23,233 bases of DNA, taken from IMG/VR virus record IMGVR_UViG_3300033571_017067, positions 1-23,233 of that record. One strand, 5' to 3'. A model generated the notes under the pieces. That model worked only from the letters and a program-made list of their open reading frames with translations. It ran no database searches and was not told the origin of the DNA. This DNA is from a virus. The position numbers and the translations under genes were made by a program. This document shows, one piece after another, positions 14,742 to 21,127 of this stretch. Numbering within the stretch: position 1 is the first letter of the stretch; each line of letters starts with the position of its first letter.

Positions 14742-16046
14742 ATGCGCCTCGGTTATGCCCGTGTCTCGAAGGAGGAGCAGAGCGACAGCCTGCCTGCCCA
14801 GGTGGCCAGGCTGCAGGGCGCCGGTTGCGATCGGATCGTGGAGGAGCTGGAGAGCGGCCGCAATGATGACCGCCCCGGCCTAGCGGAGGTGGTGGCCGAG
14901 GTGCGGGCCGGGAAGGTGACGGAGCTGCTGATCACCCGCGCTGACCGGCTGGGGCGCAATGCCGCGTTTGCGGATGAGCTGCTGGCGCTGTGTGCCCTGA
15001 TGGGGGTGACCGTGACGGCGCTAGACGGCGGCACCATCGAATCGGCCACGCCACAGGGGTTCCTGCAAGCCAGGTTGCTGACCACCATGGCTGAGGTGGA
15101 GAGCAGGATGCTGAGCCTGCGGTTGCGGCGGCAGTTTGAGCAGTACCGGGCCCAGGGCCGCCACCTGCGGCGCCGGAAACCGTTCGGGTATCGAGGAGGT
15201 GCCAACCACCGGCTGGAGCCCCACCCGGAGCACTGGCCCCAGGCATTAAAGGTGCTGGAACGACTGCGGGAGCTGGGGAGCTTTTCGGCGGTGATGCGGG
15301 AACTGCCGAGCTGGTGCAGCTGGACCCCGGCGACCCCCAATTTGATGGCGTGGTTTTACAACCCCTGCATCCGGGGGCACGTGGGCCACCTGCTGCAGAA
15401 GGGAAGCGGGAAGAGCTGGAATCAGAAATGGGGTGAGATTCACTACGACCAGCACCCGGCGTTGATCGGCGAAGCTGATTGGCAGGAGCTTGCGATGTAC
15501 TTGCGGCGCCCTGCCAATACTTTTCTGGGGCGAGGCCGCGAAGCTCGCCATGGGCTGACCGGGTTGCTGAGCTGCGCGGCGTGCGGTCACAGCCTGCGGC
15601 GCAACAACTCTGGCAACACGGCGTGGTGGCGTTGCCGTCACCGGCTGTGCCAGGAACGGGGCGCCATCCGGGAGTGTGATGCCATGCCTTTGGTGGTGGC
15701 GGCGTGCGTGGCTGCTGCAGATCGCCTGGCGGCGGCGTATGCCATGCCCGCCGACGAGGATCCGGCGGTGGCGGCAAAACGGCGGGATCTGGAGCAACTG
15801 GAGGGACTGGCTAGGCGAAACCCTGCGATTGCCTCAGCGTGCGTTGCATTGCGATCGGAGATTGACAGCCTGATACGACGGCCGAGGGTGGCGCCTGAAC
15901 TGGCTGGATATGCCGAGCGGATCAGCGACCCTGAGTTTTTTTTAGGTGCGACACCGCAGGAGCAGCGGGCGCTGTTTTCGGCGGTGCTTGAGAGCCTGGC
16001 GGTGGGTCCAACGGGGGAAGTCCACGCTCAGCCGCGTAGCTGGTGA
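14742..16046 (+). CDS. Large serine recombinase / integrase (XisF-like)
   Basis: The start at 14742 is chosen because the catalytic domain opens there as MRLGYARVSKEEQSDS, with Ser9 the expected nucleophile; the frame runs further upstream but is not protein-like. The 434-residue protein has the resolvase domain (1 to about 130, including RADRLGRN at 66-73), a recombinase domain (about 140-265) and a zinc-ribbon (Cys278, Cys281, Cys298, Cys303 around CAACGHSLRRN), then a helical C-terminus. This is the architecture of phage serine integrases, and it resembles XisF of cyanobacterial excision elements. It would join attP and attB through a double-strand break with a 5'-phosphoserine link. It suggests a temperate life style. 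Confidence 0.85.
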   Translation: MRLGYARVSKEEQSDSLPAQVARLQGAGCDRIVEELESGRNDDRPGLAEVVAEVRAGKVTELLITRADRLGRNAAFADELLALCALMGVTVTALDGGTIESATPQGFLQARLLTTMAEVESRMLSLRLRRQFEQYRAQGRHLRRRKPFGYRGGANHRLEPHPEHWPQALKVLERLRELGSFSAVMRELPSWCSWTPATPNLMAWFYNPCIRGHVGHLLQKGSGKSWNQKWGEIHYDQHPALIGEADWQELAMYLRRPANTFLGRGREARHGLTGLLSCAACGHSLRRNNSGNTAWWRCRHRLCQERGAIRECDAMPLVVAACVAAADRLAAAYAMPADEDPAVAAKRRDLEQLEGLARRNPAIASACVALRSEIDSLIRRPRVAPELAGYAERISDPEFFLGATPQEQRALFSAVLESLAVGPTGEVHAQPRSW

Positions 16047-16073
16047 GCCGACTGGCGAGGGCTTCACGGAGGG

Positions 16074-16481
16074 TCATTGCAGCGGCCATGGCTGCACCCC
16101 AGGAACATCAAAAAAGCCGAGCTGACCCGTGAAGGGAACAAACGGCAGTGGCCTTGGGTCGCGCAGAACAAACCCATAAGGGCCCTGAAACCATAGTGAA
16201 TCAGACTGGTAAACGCAATCAGTAAGATTTACACTGCCAATTATGCCGCCGCGTGGCAAGTTATCTGGCTCAAAGGAATCAAGCAAGTGTCCAATCCTGC
16301 GAAAGCCATTGGCATCGGCAAAATCCATTGCGTCTAAGTATTCTTTTCTTGTCATACCTTTAGCCGCATGGATCAAAAGCGGCCCTCGCACTCTTGTTCC
16401 CCAATTGCGGTTTTCGATGTCTTTGCCGGCCAGCAAGATAAGGCTGGCCCATGGCTGGCGGATAGATAGGGCGAGAGTCAT
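16074..16481 (-). CDS. ASCH-domain protein
   Basis: The 135-residue protein starts TLALSIRQPWASLILLAGKD, followed by IENRNWGTRVRGPLLIHAAK, the hallmark of the ASCH fold (a PUA-like beta barrel expected to bind RNA or modified bases). Later it has PRGGIIGSVNLTDCV, the usual second conserved strand, and LWFQGPYGFVL. Length is typical for a stand-alone ASCH domain. It is the last gene of the leftward operon and overlaps its upstream neighbour by four bases. In phages these are thought to bind RNA or process modified nucleosides; the substrate here is unknown. It converges on the integrase with no clear terminator between. Confidence 0.82.
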   Translation of the reverse strand: MTLALSIRQPWASLILLAGKDIENRNWGTRVRGPLLIHAAKGMTRKEYLDAMDFADANGFRRIGHLLDSFEPDNLPRGGIIGSVNLTDCVYQSDSLWFQGPYGFVLRDPRPLPFVPFTGQLGFFDVPGVQPWPLQ

Positions 16482-16813
16482 AGTTGCCCACCCTGCCCCA
16501 GCGTCGCCAGGAATGCGCGAACCGTTTCAATGCCCTCTTGCGTGTCCAGATCAGCGGCCCGAGCCTGAGCCAGGGTTGGCGGGGTTGGCGGGGGGCTGTG
16601 GAGGTTGTTGGCGATGGCTAACAAGTCATCCCACCAACGATCATCACCACAGTTACCCCATGCTTGGTCCATCGCCTCCCGCAAGAAGGCGGCAAGGAAA
16701 CGGCGATTGATAAGAAGCGGATTGGTGCAGTTACGGAAAGCCGCCAAACAACCGGCTCGATACGCCGCTTGCGTCTCCGGCGTCAGCTTCGGAAACTCTT
16801 CGTGCTTGCTCAC
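16478..16813 (-). CDS. Hypothetical early protein
   Basis: The 111-residue product starts at GTG inside a four-base overlap (GTGA) with the gene before it, and overlaps the ASCH gene likewise. It is helical, with LTPETQAAYRAGCLAAFRN, FLAAFLREAMDQAW and DDRWWDDLLAIANNL, then a Pro-rich linker and a last helix. No family is recognised. The strict coupling with its neighbours makes it likely to be a real gene in the early operon. Confidence 0.6.
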   Translation of the reverse strand: MSKHEEFPKLTPETQAAYRAGCLAAFRNCTNPLLINRRFLAAFLREAMDQAWGNCGDDRWWDDLLAIANNLHSPPPTPPTLAQARAADLDTQEGIETVRAFLATLGQGGQL

Positions 16814-16998
16814 GCCGCCACCCCCTGTTGCTGGGTGCGGACAACGTGCAGCGCGAAGTCCAGAACATCTGCAAACGGGTTGACCTGACGCCAGGCGTCG
16901 TACTCAGCCCGCAGTTGTGCGCGGCTGCTGCGCTCGGCTTGGGTCAGCTCGGGGCCGTCGTCGTGAGGCTCTAGCGAAAGGTGCCTGGCAAGGTCCAT
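16810..16998 (-). CDS. Small hypothetical early protein
   Basis: A 62-residue, mostly helical protein with an ATG start (MDLARHLSLEPHDDGPELTQ) and an AQLRAEYDAWRQVNPFADV helix region. Its stop overlaps the next start by four bases. A promoter-like pair with repeated sequence lies upstream (17044-17073), so it may head a sub-operon of three genes. No family is recognised. Confidence 0.55.
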   Translation of the reverse strand: MDLARHLSLEPHDDGPELTQAERSSRAQLRAEYDAWRQVNPFADVLDFALHVVRTQQQGVAA

Positions 16999-17043
16999 GG
17001 TGTTGCGGGTCGTTGGTGGTGGTGCGGCTGTTGCCGTTCCGTA

Positions 17044-17094
17044 ATCTTAAGCCACTGACTGCGCTTTCGTAAAGCCGATACTGCGATTTCGTAA
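17044..17094 (-). promoter_or_regulatory. Candidate leftward promoter with paired 15-base repeats
   Basis: Read leftward, TTTACG (17068-17073) and TAAGAT (17044-17049) are 18 bases apart and lie upstream of the 62-residue gene. Two direct repeats, ACTGCGCTTTCGTAA (17058-17072) and ACTGCGATTTCGTAA (17080-17094, + strand), match at 14 of 15 positions with a 22-base period, about two helical turns. They overlap the -35 region and the end of the nuclease-like gene, and could be an operator pair. Support is sequence resemblance only. Confidence 0.4.
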
Positions 17095-17688
17095 CGCATC
17101 AAGCCAAACGACCGTTTCCAGCCCGGTTACCCATGGCACGGTGCAGTCGTCCGGGTCGTGCTCGGTGGTGGTGACGCCAAGGGGGCTGGCCCAGATCAGG
17201 AAGGGCCGATCGATAACGGTGCGGAGCTGATCGGAGGCCATCACCAGGGCCCCACCTAGGGCAGCAAGCCAGGGCTCGGGGATGGCTGGGGGCTGGGCCT
17301 CGGTGATCAACAGGGCGATACCCAGGGCGCCATCAGGGAAGCGGAGCAGTACATCGGCGGTGGTGGCTACCCGGAGGCGGTGGTCGGCAAGGTGGATCGG
17401 CGTCGCGATGATCTGCGCCTCGTCCCACAGGCCCCAGGAGGTCAGGTGCGCGGTTGTCCGGCTGATTGGGTCGTTGCCCCCGTTGAAACGCTCCACAGGC
17501 CCTCCTGCTGCCTTCTGGCGGGCCATGCGAGCGAAAGCGCGGCGGATGGTGCCGCTCGGCTGGCTGATGCGCTGCTCGGGGTAGAGGGCGGCCACCACCT
17601 CGGCCACCGTGCGGCGGATCATGGTGCCGCTGGTGTGTTGGTAAATGCCGGGGATCGGGGTCGGGCGGCAGGTGGGGGTGAATATCAC
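17047..17688 (-). CDS. Hypothetical protein, possible degenerate PD-(D/E)XK-type fold
   Basis: The 213-residue protein starts at GTG in a GTGA overlap. The N-terminal 55 residues include a helix-turn-helix-like TVAEVVAALYPEQRISQPSGT, then an Arg/Lys-rich segment. The centre reads HLADHRLRVATTADVLLRFPDGALGIALLITEAQ (about 121-155), which has the spacing of a PD-(D/E)XK nuclease core (Asp, then a beta strand, then E-x-Q), though with Gln in place of the final Lys. The nuclease idea is weak and activity is doubtful. It lies in the replication operon, where recombination nucleases are common. Confidence 0.55.
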   Translation of the reverse strand: MIFTPTCRPTPIPGIYQHTSGTMIRRTVAEVVAALYPEQRISQPSGTIRRAFARMARQKAAGGPVERFNGGNDPISRTTAHLTSWGLWDEAQIIATPIHLADHRLRVATTADVLLRFPDGALGIALLITEAQPPAIPEPWLAALGGALVMASDQLRTVIDRPFLIWASPLGVTTTEHDPDDCTVPWVTGLETVVWLDALRNRSIGFTKAQSVA

Positions 17689-18419
17689 CGCGCCCCCGCA
17701 AAGCTGGCCACCACAGCTACGGCTGGGGGCGCCTTCAGATTGCCTTCGGCGGCAGCCTCTAGGAGCTGATCAGCCCGGTTGGCATTGCGGAGCACCCAGG
17801 CGGCTGCAATGCCCCCGTCATCAGCCTCCAATGGCCAGAACCCCAGCAGCGCATTCTCAAACCACCACCGGCCCTGCGCAAGCTGCTCGGGCGTCCAAGT
17901 TCTGGAATCAATGCCACGCTTGCGCAGTTTGGAAACCGCTGAGGCCACGGCGCGAACATGAGCGCGGCGCTGCTCTGTGCTGAGGTGATCGGGGTGCCAC
18001 TGGGTTGAACCGGCGGGAAGCTGCGGCTGCTGCGGTGGCGCCTGCTCCTTCCGTGCGGGGGCTGGGTCGTGGAAGCGATCAGGGGCGGCCATGCGCTGAG
18101 TTAGATCCTTCCGCAGGCCACGGTCCACCATGGGCTGATCGCTGATCACATCTTCCCCGCGCTCGCGGCGGATGGTGCGATCGACCGGGTAGGCATACCG
18201 GAGTAGGGCCATGTGTGGCGCCATGCCCCTGGGGGGCTCTGGGTCGAGCACCCGCTGCTGAACCGCGTAGAGCAGGATTTCATCGGTGAGATCGATCTTC
18301 GCTCGCTCGGGGAAGGTGTCCCAAGCCATCACCAGGGCCGCTGCTGATAGCGGCTTGGCCATCGGCAGGATCTGCATCAGCGAGGTTATGGCTACCTGGA
18401 ACTGCTGGAGGCTGATCAC
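17685..18419 (-). CDS. Hypothetical replication-operon protein, helicase-loader candidate
   Basis: The 244-residue protein starts at GTG, coupled by GTGA to the initiator gene before it. The N-terminal part (1-80) is helical (QVAITSLMQILPMAKPLSAA, WDTFPERAKIDLTDEILLYA, then a PEPPRGMAPHMALLRYAYPV segment). A Pro/Gln-rich linker follows (about 115-140), then a second helical domain (about 142-225, with TEQRRAHVRAVASAVSKLRK and RWWFENALLGFWPLEADDGG). Two helical domains joined by a linker, immediately after the initiator, mirror the lambda O-P arrangement, so a helicase loader is a reasonable but unproven guess. Confidence 0.6.
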   Translation of the reverse strand: MISLQQFQVAITSLMQILPMAKPLSAAALVMAWDTFPERAKIDLTDEILLYAVQQRVLDPEPPRGMAPHMALLRYAYPVDRTIRRERGEDVISDQPMVDRGLRKDLTQRMAAPDRFHDPAPARKEQAPPQQPQLPAGSTQWHPDHLSTEQRRAHVRAVASAVSKLRKRGIDSRTWTPEQLAQGRWWFENALLGFWPLEADDGGIAAAWVLRNANRADQLLEAAAEGNLKAPPAVAVVASFAGAR

Positions 18420-19474
18420 GCGACGACCTCTGCGAGCAGGGTTTGCTGAGAGGCGGCTGCAGCGGCAGCCTTGCGGGCATCGCGGGCTTGAATGAACGCA
18501 ACGGCAGCGGCAGCGTTTTCCTCAGGGGTTGGGCGACGGTTGCTAGTGGTGGCCTGCTGCATCCCGAACTTGCGCCAGTTGCCGTAGCTGACCGAAAGCC
18601 ACGGCTTGATCGGTGCCCGGTCGATGCCGGTTTGAAGCTGGGTGCGAACCATCTCGGTTCCGCCCTGTGGATCCTGCTGGATCAGGCCGAGCTGTTTGAT
18701 CAGACCATCCCAGGCTTGCTGGGTGCGGGCTCCGGCTTTCACGGCCCAGAAACCCAGGATCTCGGGATGGACGGGCAGTAGCTCGGTTGGGATCAGGTCG
18801 TGTGATGGCTGGAAGCGTGGCTTCCGTGGCTTGGTCAGGGCCATGGTCTGCGGTGGTGGTTCTGGAATCTTAGCTGGTTCTGGGTTTTTGGAAAGCGCAG
18901 CAGCAACGGGCACGGCAACGGGCAAGGCTTCGACCGTGATCAGCTCGCCCTGCCCCTCGCGTGTGTTCCCCCCACTGGGGGGTAAGGGGGGTTCTAAGTC
19001 TTGTTCAATGGTTCTTGTTAGATGGTTCTTGTTAGGGGGGGCTTTTGCCCCAGGGGTGGGGTGGTGCTTTTGCCCCAGGGGTGCCTTGGGGCATCTGCCC
19101 CTTGGGGCTTTTGCCCCAGGGGTGGGGCGTTTGCGGGGGGGGTTGCGAGGCTCAAGCAGGACCGTGAAGTTGGGTGTGCTGCCTGGCCTTTCTTCCCTCA
19201 ACAGCCAGCCGTTTTCGATCAGCCAGTTCCTTGCCTCACGCACGTCTTTTGGGTCCATCCGGCATTGGCTGGCTTGCGTCTCAACCGATGGGTAGGAATT
19301 ACTCCGAACGCCAAGGCTCCCACTACCGTGCTTCCAGAGGTTAAGGTAGACGAAAAGAGTTCCCTTGCGATCCGCAGTGGCGTCCATCAAGAGTTCTGGG
19401 GCCATTGCAAACAATGAGCATGTAAGCGTTGCCGAATATGCCGCCTGGTCGGCAGCGCTTGGGGCTTTGTTCAT
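18416..19474 (-). CDS. Putative replication initiator with winged helix-turn-helix
   Basis: The 352-residue protein starts at ATG (19474). Residues about 35-108 form a winged helix: GTLFVYLNLWKHGS, SYPSVETQASQCRMDPKDVR with a recognition helix, NWLIENGWLLREERPG and a wing ending TPNFTVLLEP, as in HTH_36-type phage replication proteins. A disordered linker (about 109-230) contains PTPGAKAP repeats, then a C-terminal domain (about 235-320: PVHPEILGFWAVKAGARTQQ, IKPWLSVSYGNWRKFG) and an Ala-rich end. Domain order matches lambda O: N-terminal DNA binding, then an origin-bearing linker, then a partner-binding C-terminus. The DNA of the linker holds iteron-like repeats. It heads the leftward early operon. 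Confidence 0.7.
   Translation of the reverse strand: MNKAPSAADQAAYSATLTCSLFAMAPELLMDATADRKGTLFVYLNLWKHGSGSLGVRSNSYPSVETQASQCRMDPKDVREARNWLIENGWLLREERPGSTPNFTVLLEPRNPPRKRPTPGAKAPRGRCPKAPLGQKHHPTPGAKAPPNKNHLTRTIEQDLEPPLPPSGGNTREGQGELITVEALPVAVPVAAALSKNPEPAKIPEPPPQTMALTKPRKPRFQPSHDLIPTELLPVHPEILGFWAVKAGARTQQAWDGLIKQLGLIQQDPQGGTEMVRTQLQTGIDRAPIKPWLSVSYGNWRKFGMQQATTSNRRPTPEENAAAAVAFIQARDARKAAAAAASQQTLLAEVVA
18968..19124. repeat. Candidate replication origin inside the initiator gene
   Basis: Within the linker coding DNA are: a hairpin CCCCCC-ACT-GGGGGG (18968-18982); a perfect tandem repeat ATGGTTCTTGTTAG at 19008-19021 and 19022-19035; and iterons GCTTTTGCCCCAGGGGTG at 19041-19058, 19066-19083 and 19107-19124, with a degenerate copy (GCATCTGCCCCTTGGGG) at 19091-19107. 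Start spacing is 25, 25 and 16. Each iteron has a CCCC-A-GGGG dyad. The 14-mers are AT-richer than all the surrounding DNA, as expected of an unwinding element. The lambda origin has the same plan: four iterons plus an AT-rich block inside gene O. Confidence 0.6.
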
Positions 19475-19702
19475 GTAGAATAATTCCGCATAGTTGGTCT
19501 AAAAGCCTCCCGAGCTGGCCGCAAGGGGGGCTTTTTTGTGCCTGGCACCGGGTCGAGCCCAAGCCAGCACGGGGCCATCCTACCCGAACCTCAGCGGTCT
19601 GCTCCGCTTTGGCAACTGCCACGCACCCACTTGCAGCAGGGTGCAGTAAAGCATTGATCAAAATCACAGTTTGTAAGCCGTAGAAGGGCTTACGGTTGGA
19701 TT
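19475..19702. promoter_or_regulatory. Divergent control region between initiator and regulator
   Basis: This 228-base gap separates the leftward initiator from the rightward regulator and probably holds both early promoters. It contains a rightward -10-like TAGAAT (19476-19481), a strong bidirectional hairpin (19501-19537), and near the regulator an inverted repeat GTAAGCC (19673-19679) / GGCTTAC (19687-19693) ten bases from the ATG at 19703. The last is a good operator candidate for autoregulation. A TAAGCCGTA within it recurs at 20777-20785. No open reading frame of value was seen. Confidence 0.5.
19501..19537 (+). terminator. Strong hairpin terminator in the divergent region
   Basis: The arms AAAAGCCTCCC (19501-19511) and GGGGGGCTTTT (19525-19535) pair over 11 positions with one G-U, around a 13-base loop, and TTTTTT closes the + strand end (19532-19537). 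It is shorter in T-tract on the minus strand. It lies upstream of both divergent genes, so it cannot simply end either one. It may terminate a short rightward transcript or attenuate the regulator's leader. Confidence 0.75.
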
Positions 19703-20551
19703 ATGAAAGCCCTCACCGACCTACGTCAGGCCCTCGACTGGCCACACCTGCCCCCGCCACCAACTCCGACCGTGCCCGACTCGCTTCCCCCAGGCCGCCA
19801 GCTCTCATCCCGTCGTCACCTGATGGGCCGGCAGCACCTTTCGGCCGTGCTGAATTTTTGGTTGGCCCGTACCGGCCTTTCTCATGAGCAGCTCGGCTCA
19901 ATTGCCGACTGGGCCTTGAGCGAGAAGGGTTGGCTGTCCTCGCCGCAGCTGAGCCACCTGCGCAACGGATCAGTCGTCAAGCCCAGCCACCGGAACCTAG
20001 ACGCGCTGGGCGGTGCCAACGAAGCGATCTGGTTATGGCAGATGCGAGGCCCAGAGGTGTGCATGAGGCGCTACGGGCCGCACTCGGCTTACCGAATCGA
20101 CGATCAGTGGCTGAACAACGCAATCTGGCTTCATCATCCTCACCACACAGACGAGGCCCTGAACTACGCCGATTTTTGCGACCTGCAGGCGGGTTACCTG
20201 GTGCTGCCTTACCTCGGCGAAGTGAATCTGTCCCCAAGCGAGGCTAGGGCCCTGAGCCAGGCTCTTGCCGACCTGTTCGACCAGTTGGCTCGGGAGCGCA
20301 TGGCCGATGGGCAACCCATGCGCCAGGCACTCGATGCCGTGCTGGCCGCCTACCCCTCCTCAGCCTCTCCTGATCGCCGCGATCACCTGCGATCAGTGAT
20401 CCTCGGATCCGCCGACTACTCCAAAGCCGAGCTGGAGAAGGAATTGTTCATGCTGGCTGAGACGGTCAGGACGCTTCGAGGACTACCGGAAGGAGGTTAT
20501 GGACCGGCTGAACTGCACGCAGAGTTGTCTGCATCGCGGCGCCGCGCCTGA
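19703..20551 (+). CDS. Putative HTH transcriptional regulator (phage repressor candidate)
   Basis: The 282-residue protein has a Pro-rich N-terminus (1-40), then a helix-turn-helix-like domain: LSAVLNFWLARTGLSHEQLG, ADWALSEKGW and LSSPQLSHLRNGSV (about 46-90), close to the XRE pattern in which the recognition helix ends in S-LRNG. A second domain follows (NYADFCDLQAGYLVLPYLGE, about 153-172; LSPSEARALSQALADLFDQL, about 176-195) and a helical tail. The motif set resembles a family I associate with picocyanobacterial genomes and phages. It is transcribed away from the initiator, where a temperate phage has its repressor or Cro. An inverted repeat sits just before its start. Confidence 0.6.
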   Translation: MKALTDLRQALDWPHLPPPPTPTVPDSLPPGRQLSSRRHLMGRQHLSAVLNFWLARTGLSHEQLGSIADWALSEKGWLSSPQLSHLRNGSVVKPSHRNLDALGGANEAIWLWQMRGPEVCMRRYGPHSAYRIDDQWLNNAIWLHHPHHTDEALNYADFCDLQAGYLVLPYLGEVNLSPSEARALSQALADLFDQLARERMADGQPMRQALDAVLAAYPSSASPDRRDHLRSVILGSADYSKAELEKELFMLAETVRTLRGLPEGGYGPAELHAELSASRRRA

Positions 20552-20693
20552 CCACGTGGAACAGGTAATGACCACCTAGCCACACTTCAGCCTCGGTGAT
20601 GGCGGTCTGCTCGCACAGGGCCCGCCAGACCGCATCAGCCTGTTCCTGGTTTGCTGCGTGAATGCGGATCGGTGGGTTTTTTGCGGTTTCCAT
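20466..20693 (-). CDS. Small hypothetical protein overlapping the regulator's end
   Basis: A 75-residue frame starts at ATG (METAKNPPIRIHAANQEQAD) and runs leftward 86 bases into the 3' end of the regulator gene. Its first two thirds lie in otherwise empty DNA and read like a small alpha/beta protein (AVWRALCEQ, EAEVWLGGHYLFHVV). The overlap may be real (convergent genes) or the frame could be a chance one. No family is recognised. Confidence 0.4.
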   Translation of the reverse strand: METAKNPPIRIHAANQEQADAVWRALCEQTAITEAEVWLGGHYLFHVVRRGAAMQTTLRAVQPVHNLLPVVLEAS

Positions 20694-20759
20694 TTAGTGG
20701 AGCGTGTTGCGGCTTCTATGGCAGGGTACTCGGTTGGGTTTTCAAAGAGGAGAGCCTCG

Positions 20760-20789
20760 TTAGCCTTCTGGAAAGCTAAGCCGTAAGAT
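20760..20789 (+). promoter_or_regulatory. Candidate promoter for the small winged-helix gene
   Basis: TTAGCC (20760-20765) and TAAGAT (20784-20789) are 18 bases apart and 26 bases before the next ATG. The spacer contains GGAAAGCT and CTAAGCCG, sequences repeated in other gaps of this window. Resemblance to sigma-70-type elements is moderate at best. Confidence 0.35.
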
Positions 20790-20815
20790 CACCACCCCGC
20801 CGAACCCCTGGATCC

Positions 20816-21124
20816 ATGAAACTGGACAGCATCGCCATGCGCGGCAGCGGAGAGCTGCTGTTTCAAATCAGAAGCAAAAATCTTTCATCGGTTGACGTGG
20901 CTACCTACGCAAACCTGCTGCTTGCTGTGGACGAGAAGGGGCAAGTTCGGCCAGGTAACGAGATTCTTTGCTCAGCCTCGGTTGAGCGACTAATTGCGCT
21001 CAACTTTTGCGCACAAGTTAACGCATCGGTTCTTATGCTCAACCCTCACGTTGCCCAGTTGGGCGATACCCCAAGCAAGCGCGGGCAGCTCCGCAAAGCA
21101 TTTCGTCAACTCACAGAGGCCTGA
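20816..21124 (+). CDS. Small protein with possible winged-helix (RepL-like) pattern
   Basis: The 102-residue product shows a first helical part (VDVATYANLLLAVDEKGQV, about 27-44), a helix SASVERLIALNFCAQ (about 53-67), a beta wing with SVLMLNPHVAQLGD (about 71-84) and a final basic helix (KRGQLRKAFRQL). The order helix, L--LNF, then a MLNP strand resembles the winged helix of RepL-type and other small replication proteins. It may be a DNA-binding early protein or antirepressor. The match is by eye and weak. It is followed after three bases by the glycosyltransferase gene. Confidence 0.55.
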   Translation: MKLDSIAMRGSGELLFQIRSKNLSSVDVATYANLLLAVDEKGQVRPGNEILCSASVERLIALNFCAQVNASVLMLNPHVAQLGDTPSKRGQLRKAFRQLTEA

Positions 21125-21127
21125 TCA

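Noticed and set aside
14932-15777. Long minus-strand frames opposite the serine integrase
   Set aside because: The plus strand codes a recognisable recombinase with catalytic and zinc residues; the opposite frames are Pro/Ser/Arg-rich without motifs.
17333-17769. Pro/His/Arg-rich frames on both strands overlapping the nuclease-like gene
   Set aside because: They are shifted frames of a GTGA-coupled operon gene and lack credible protein composition.
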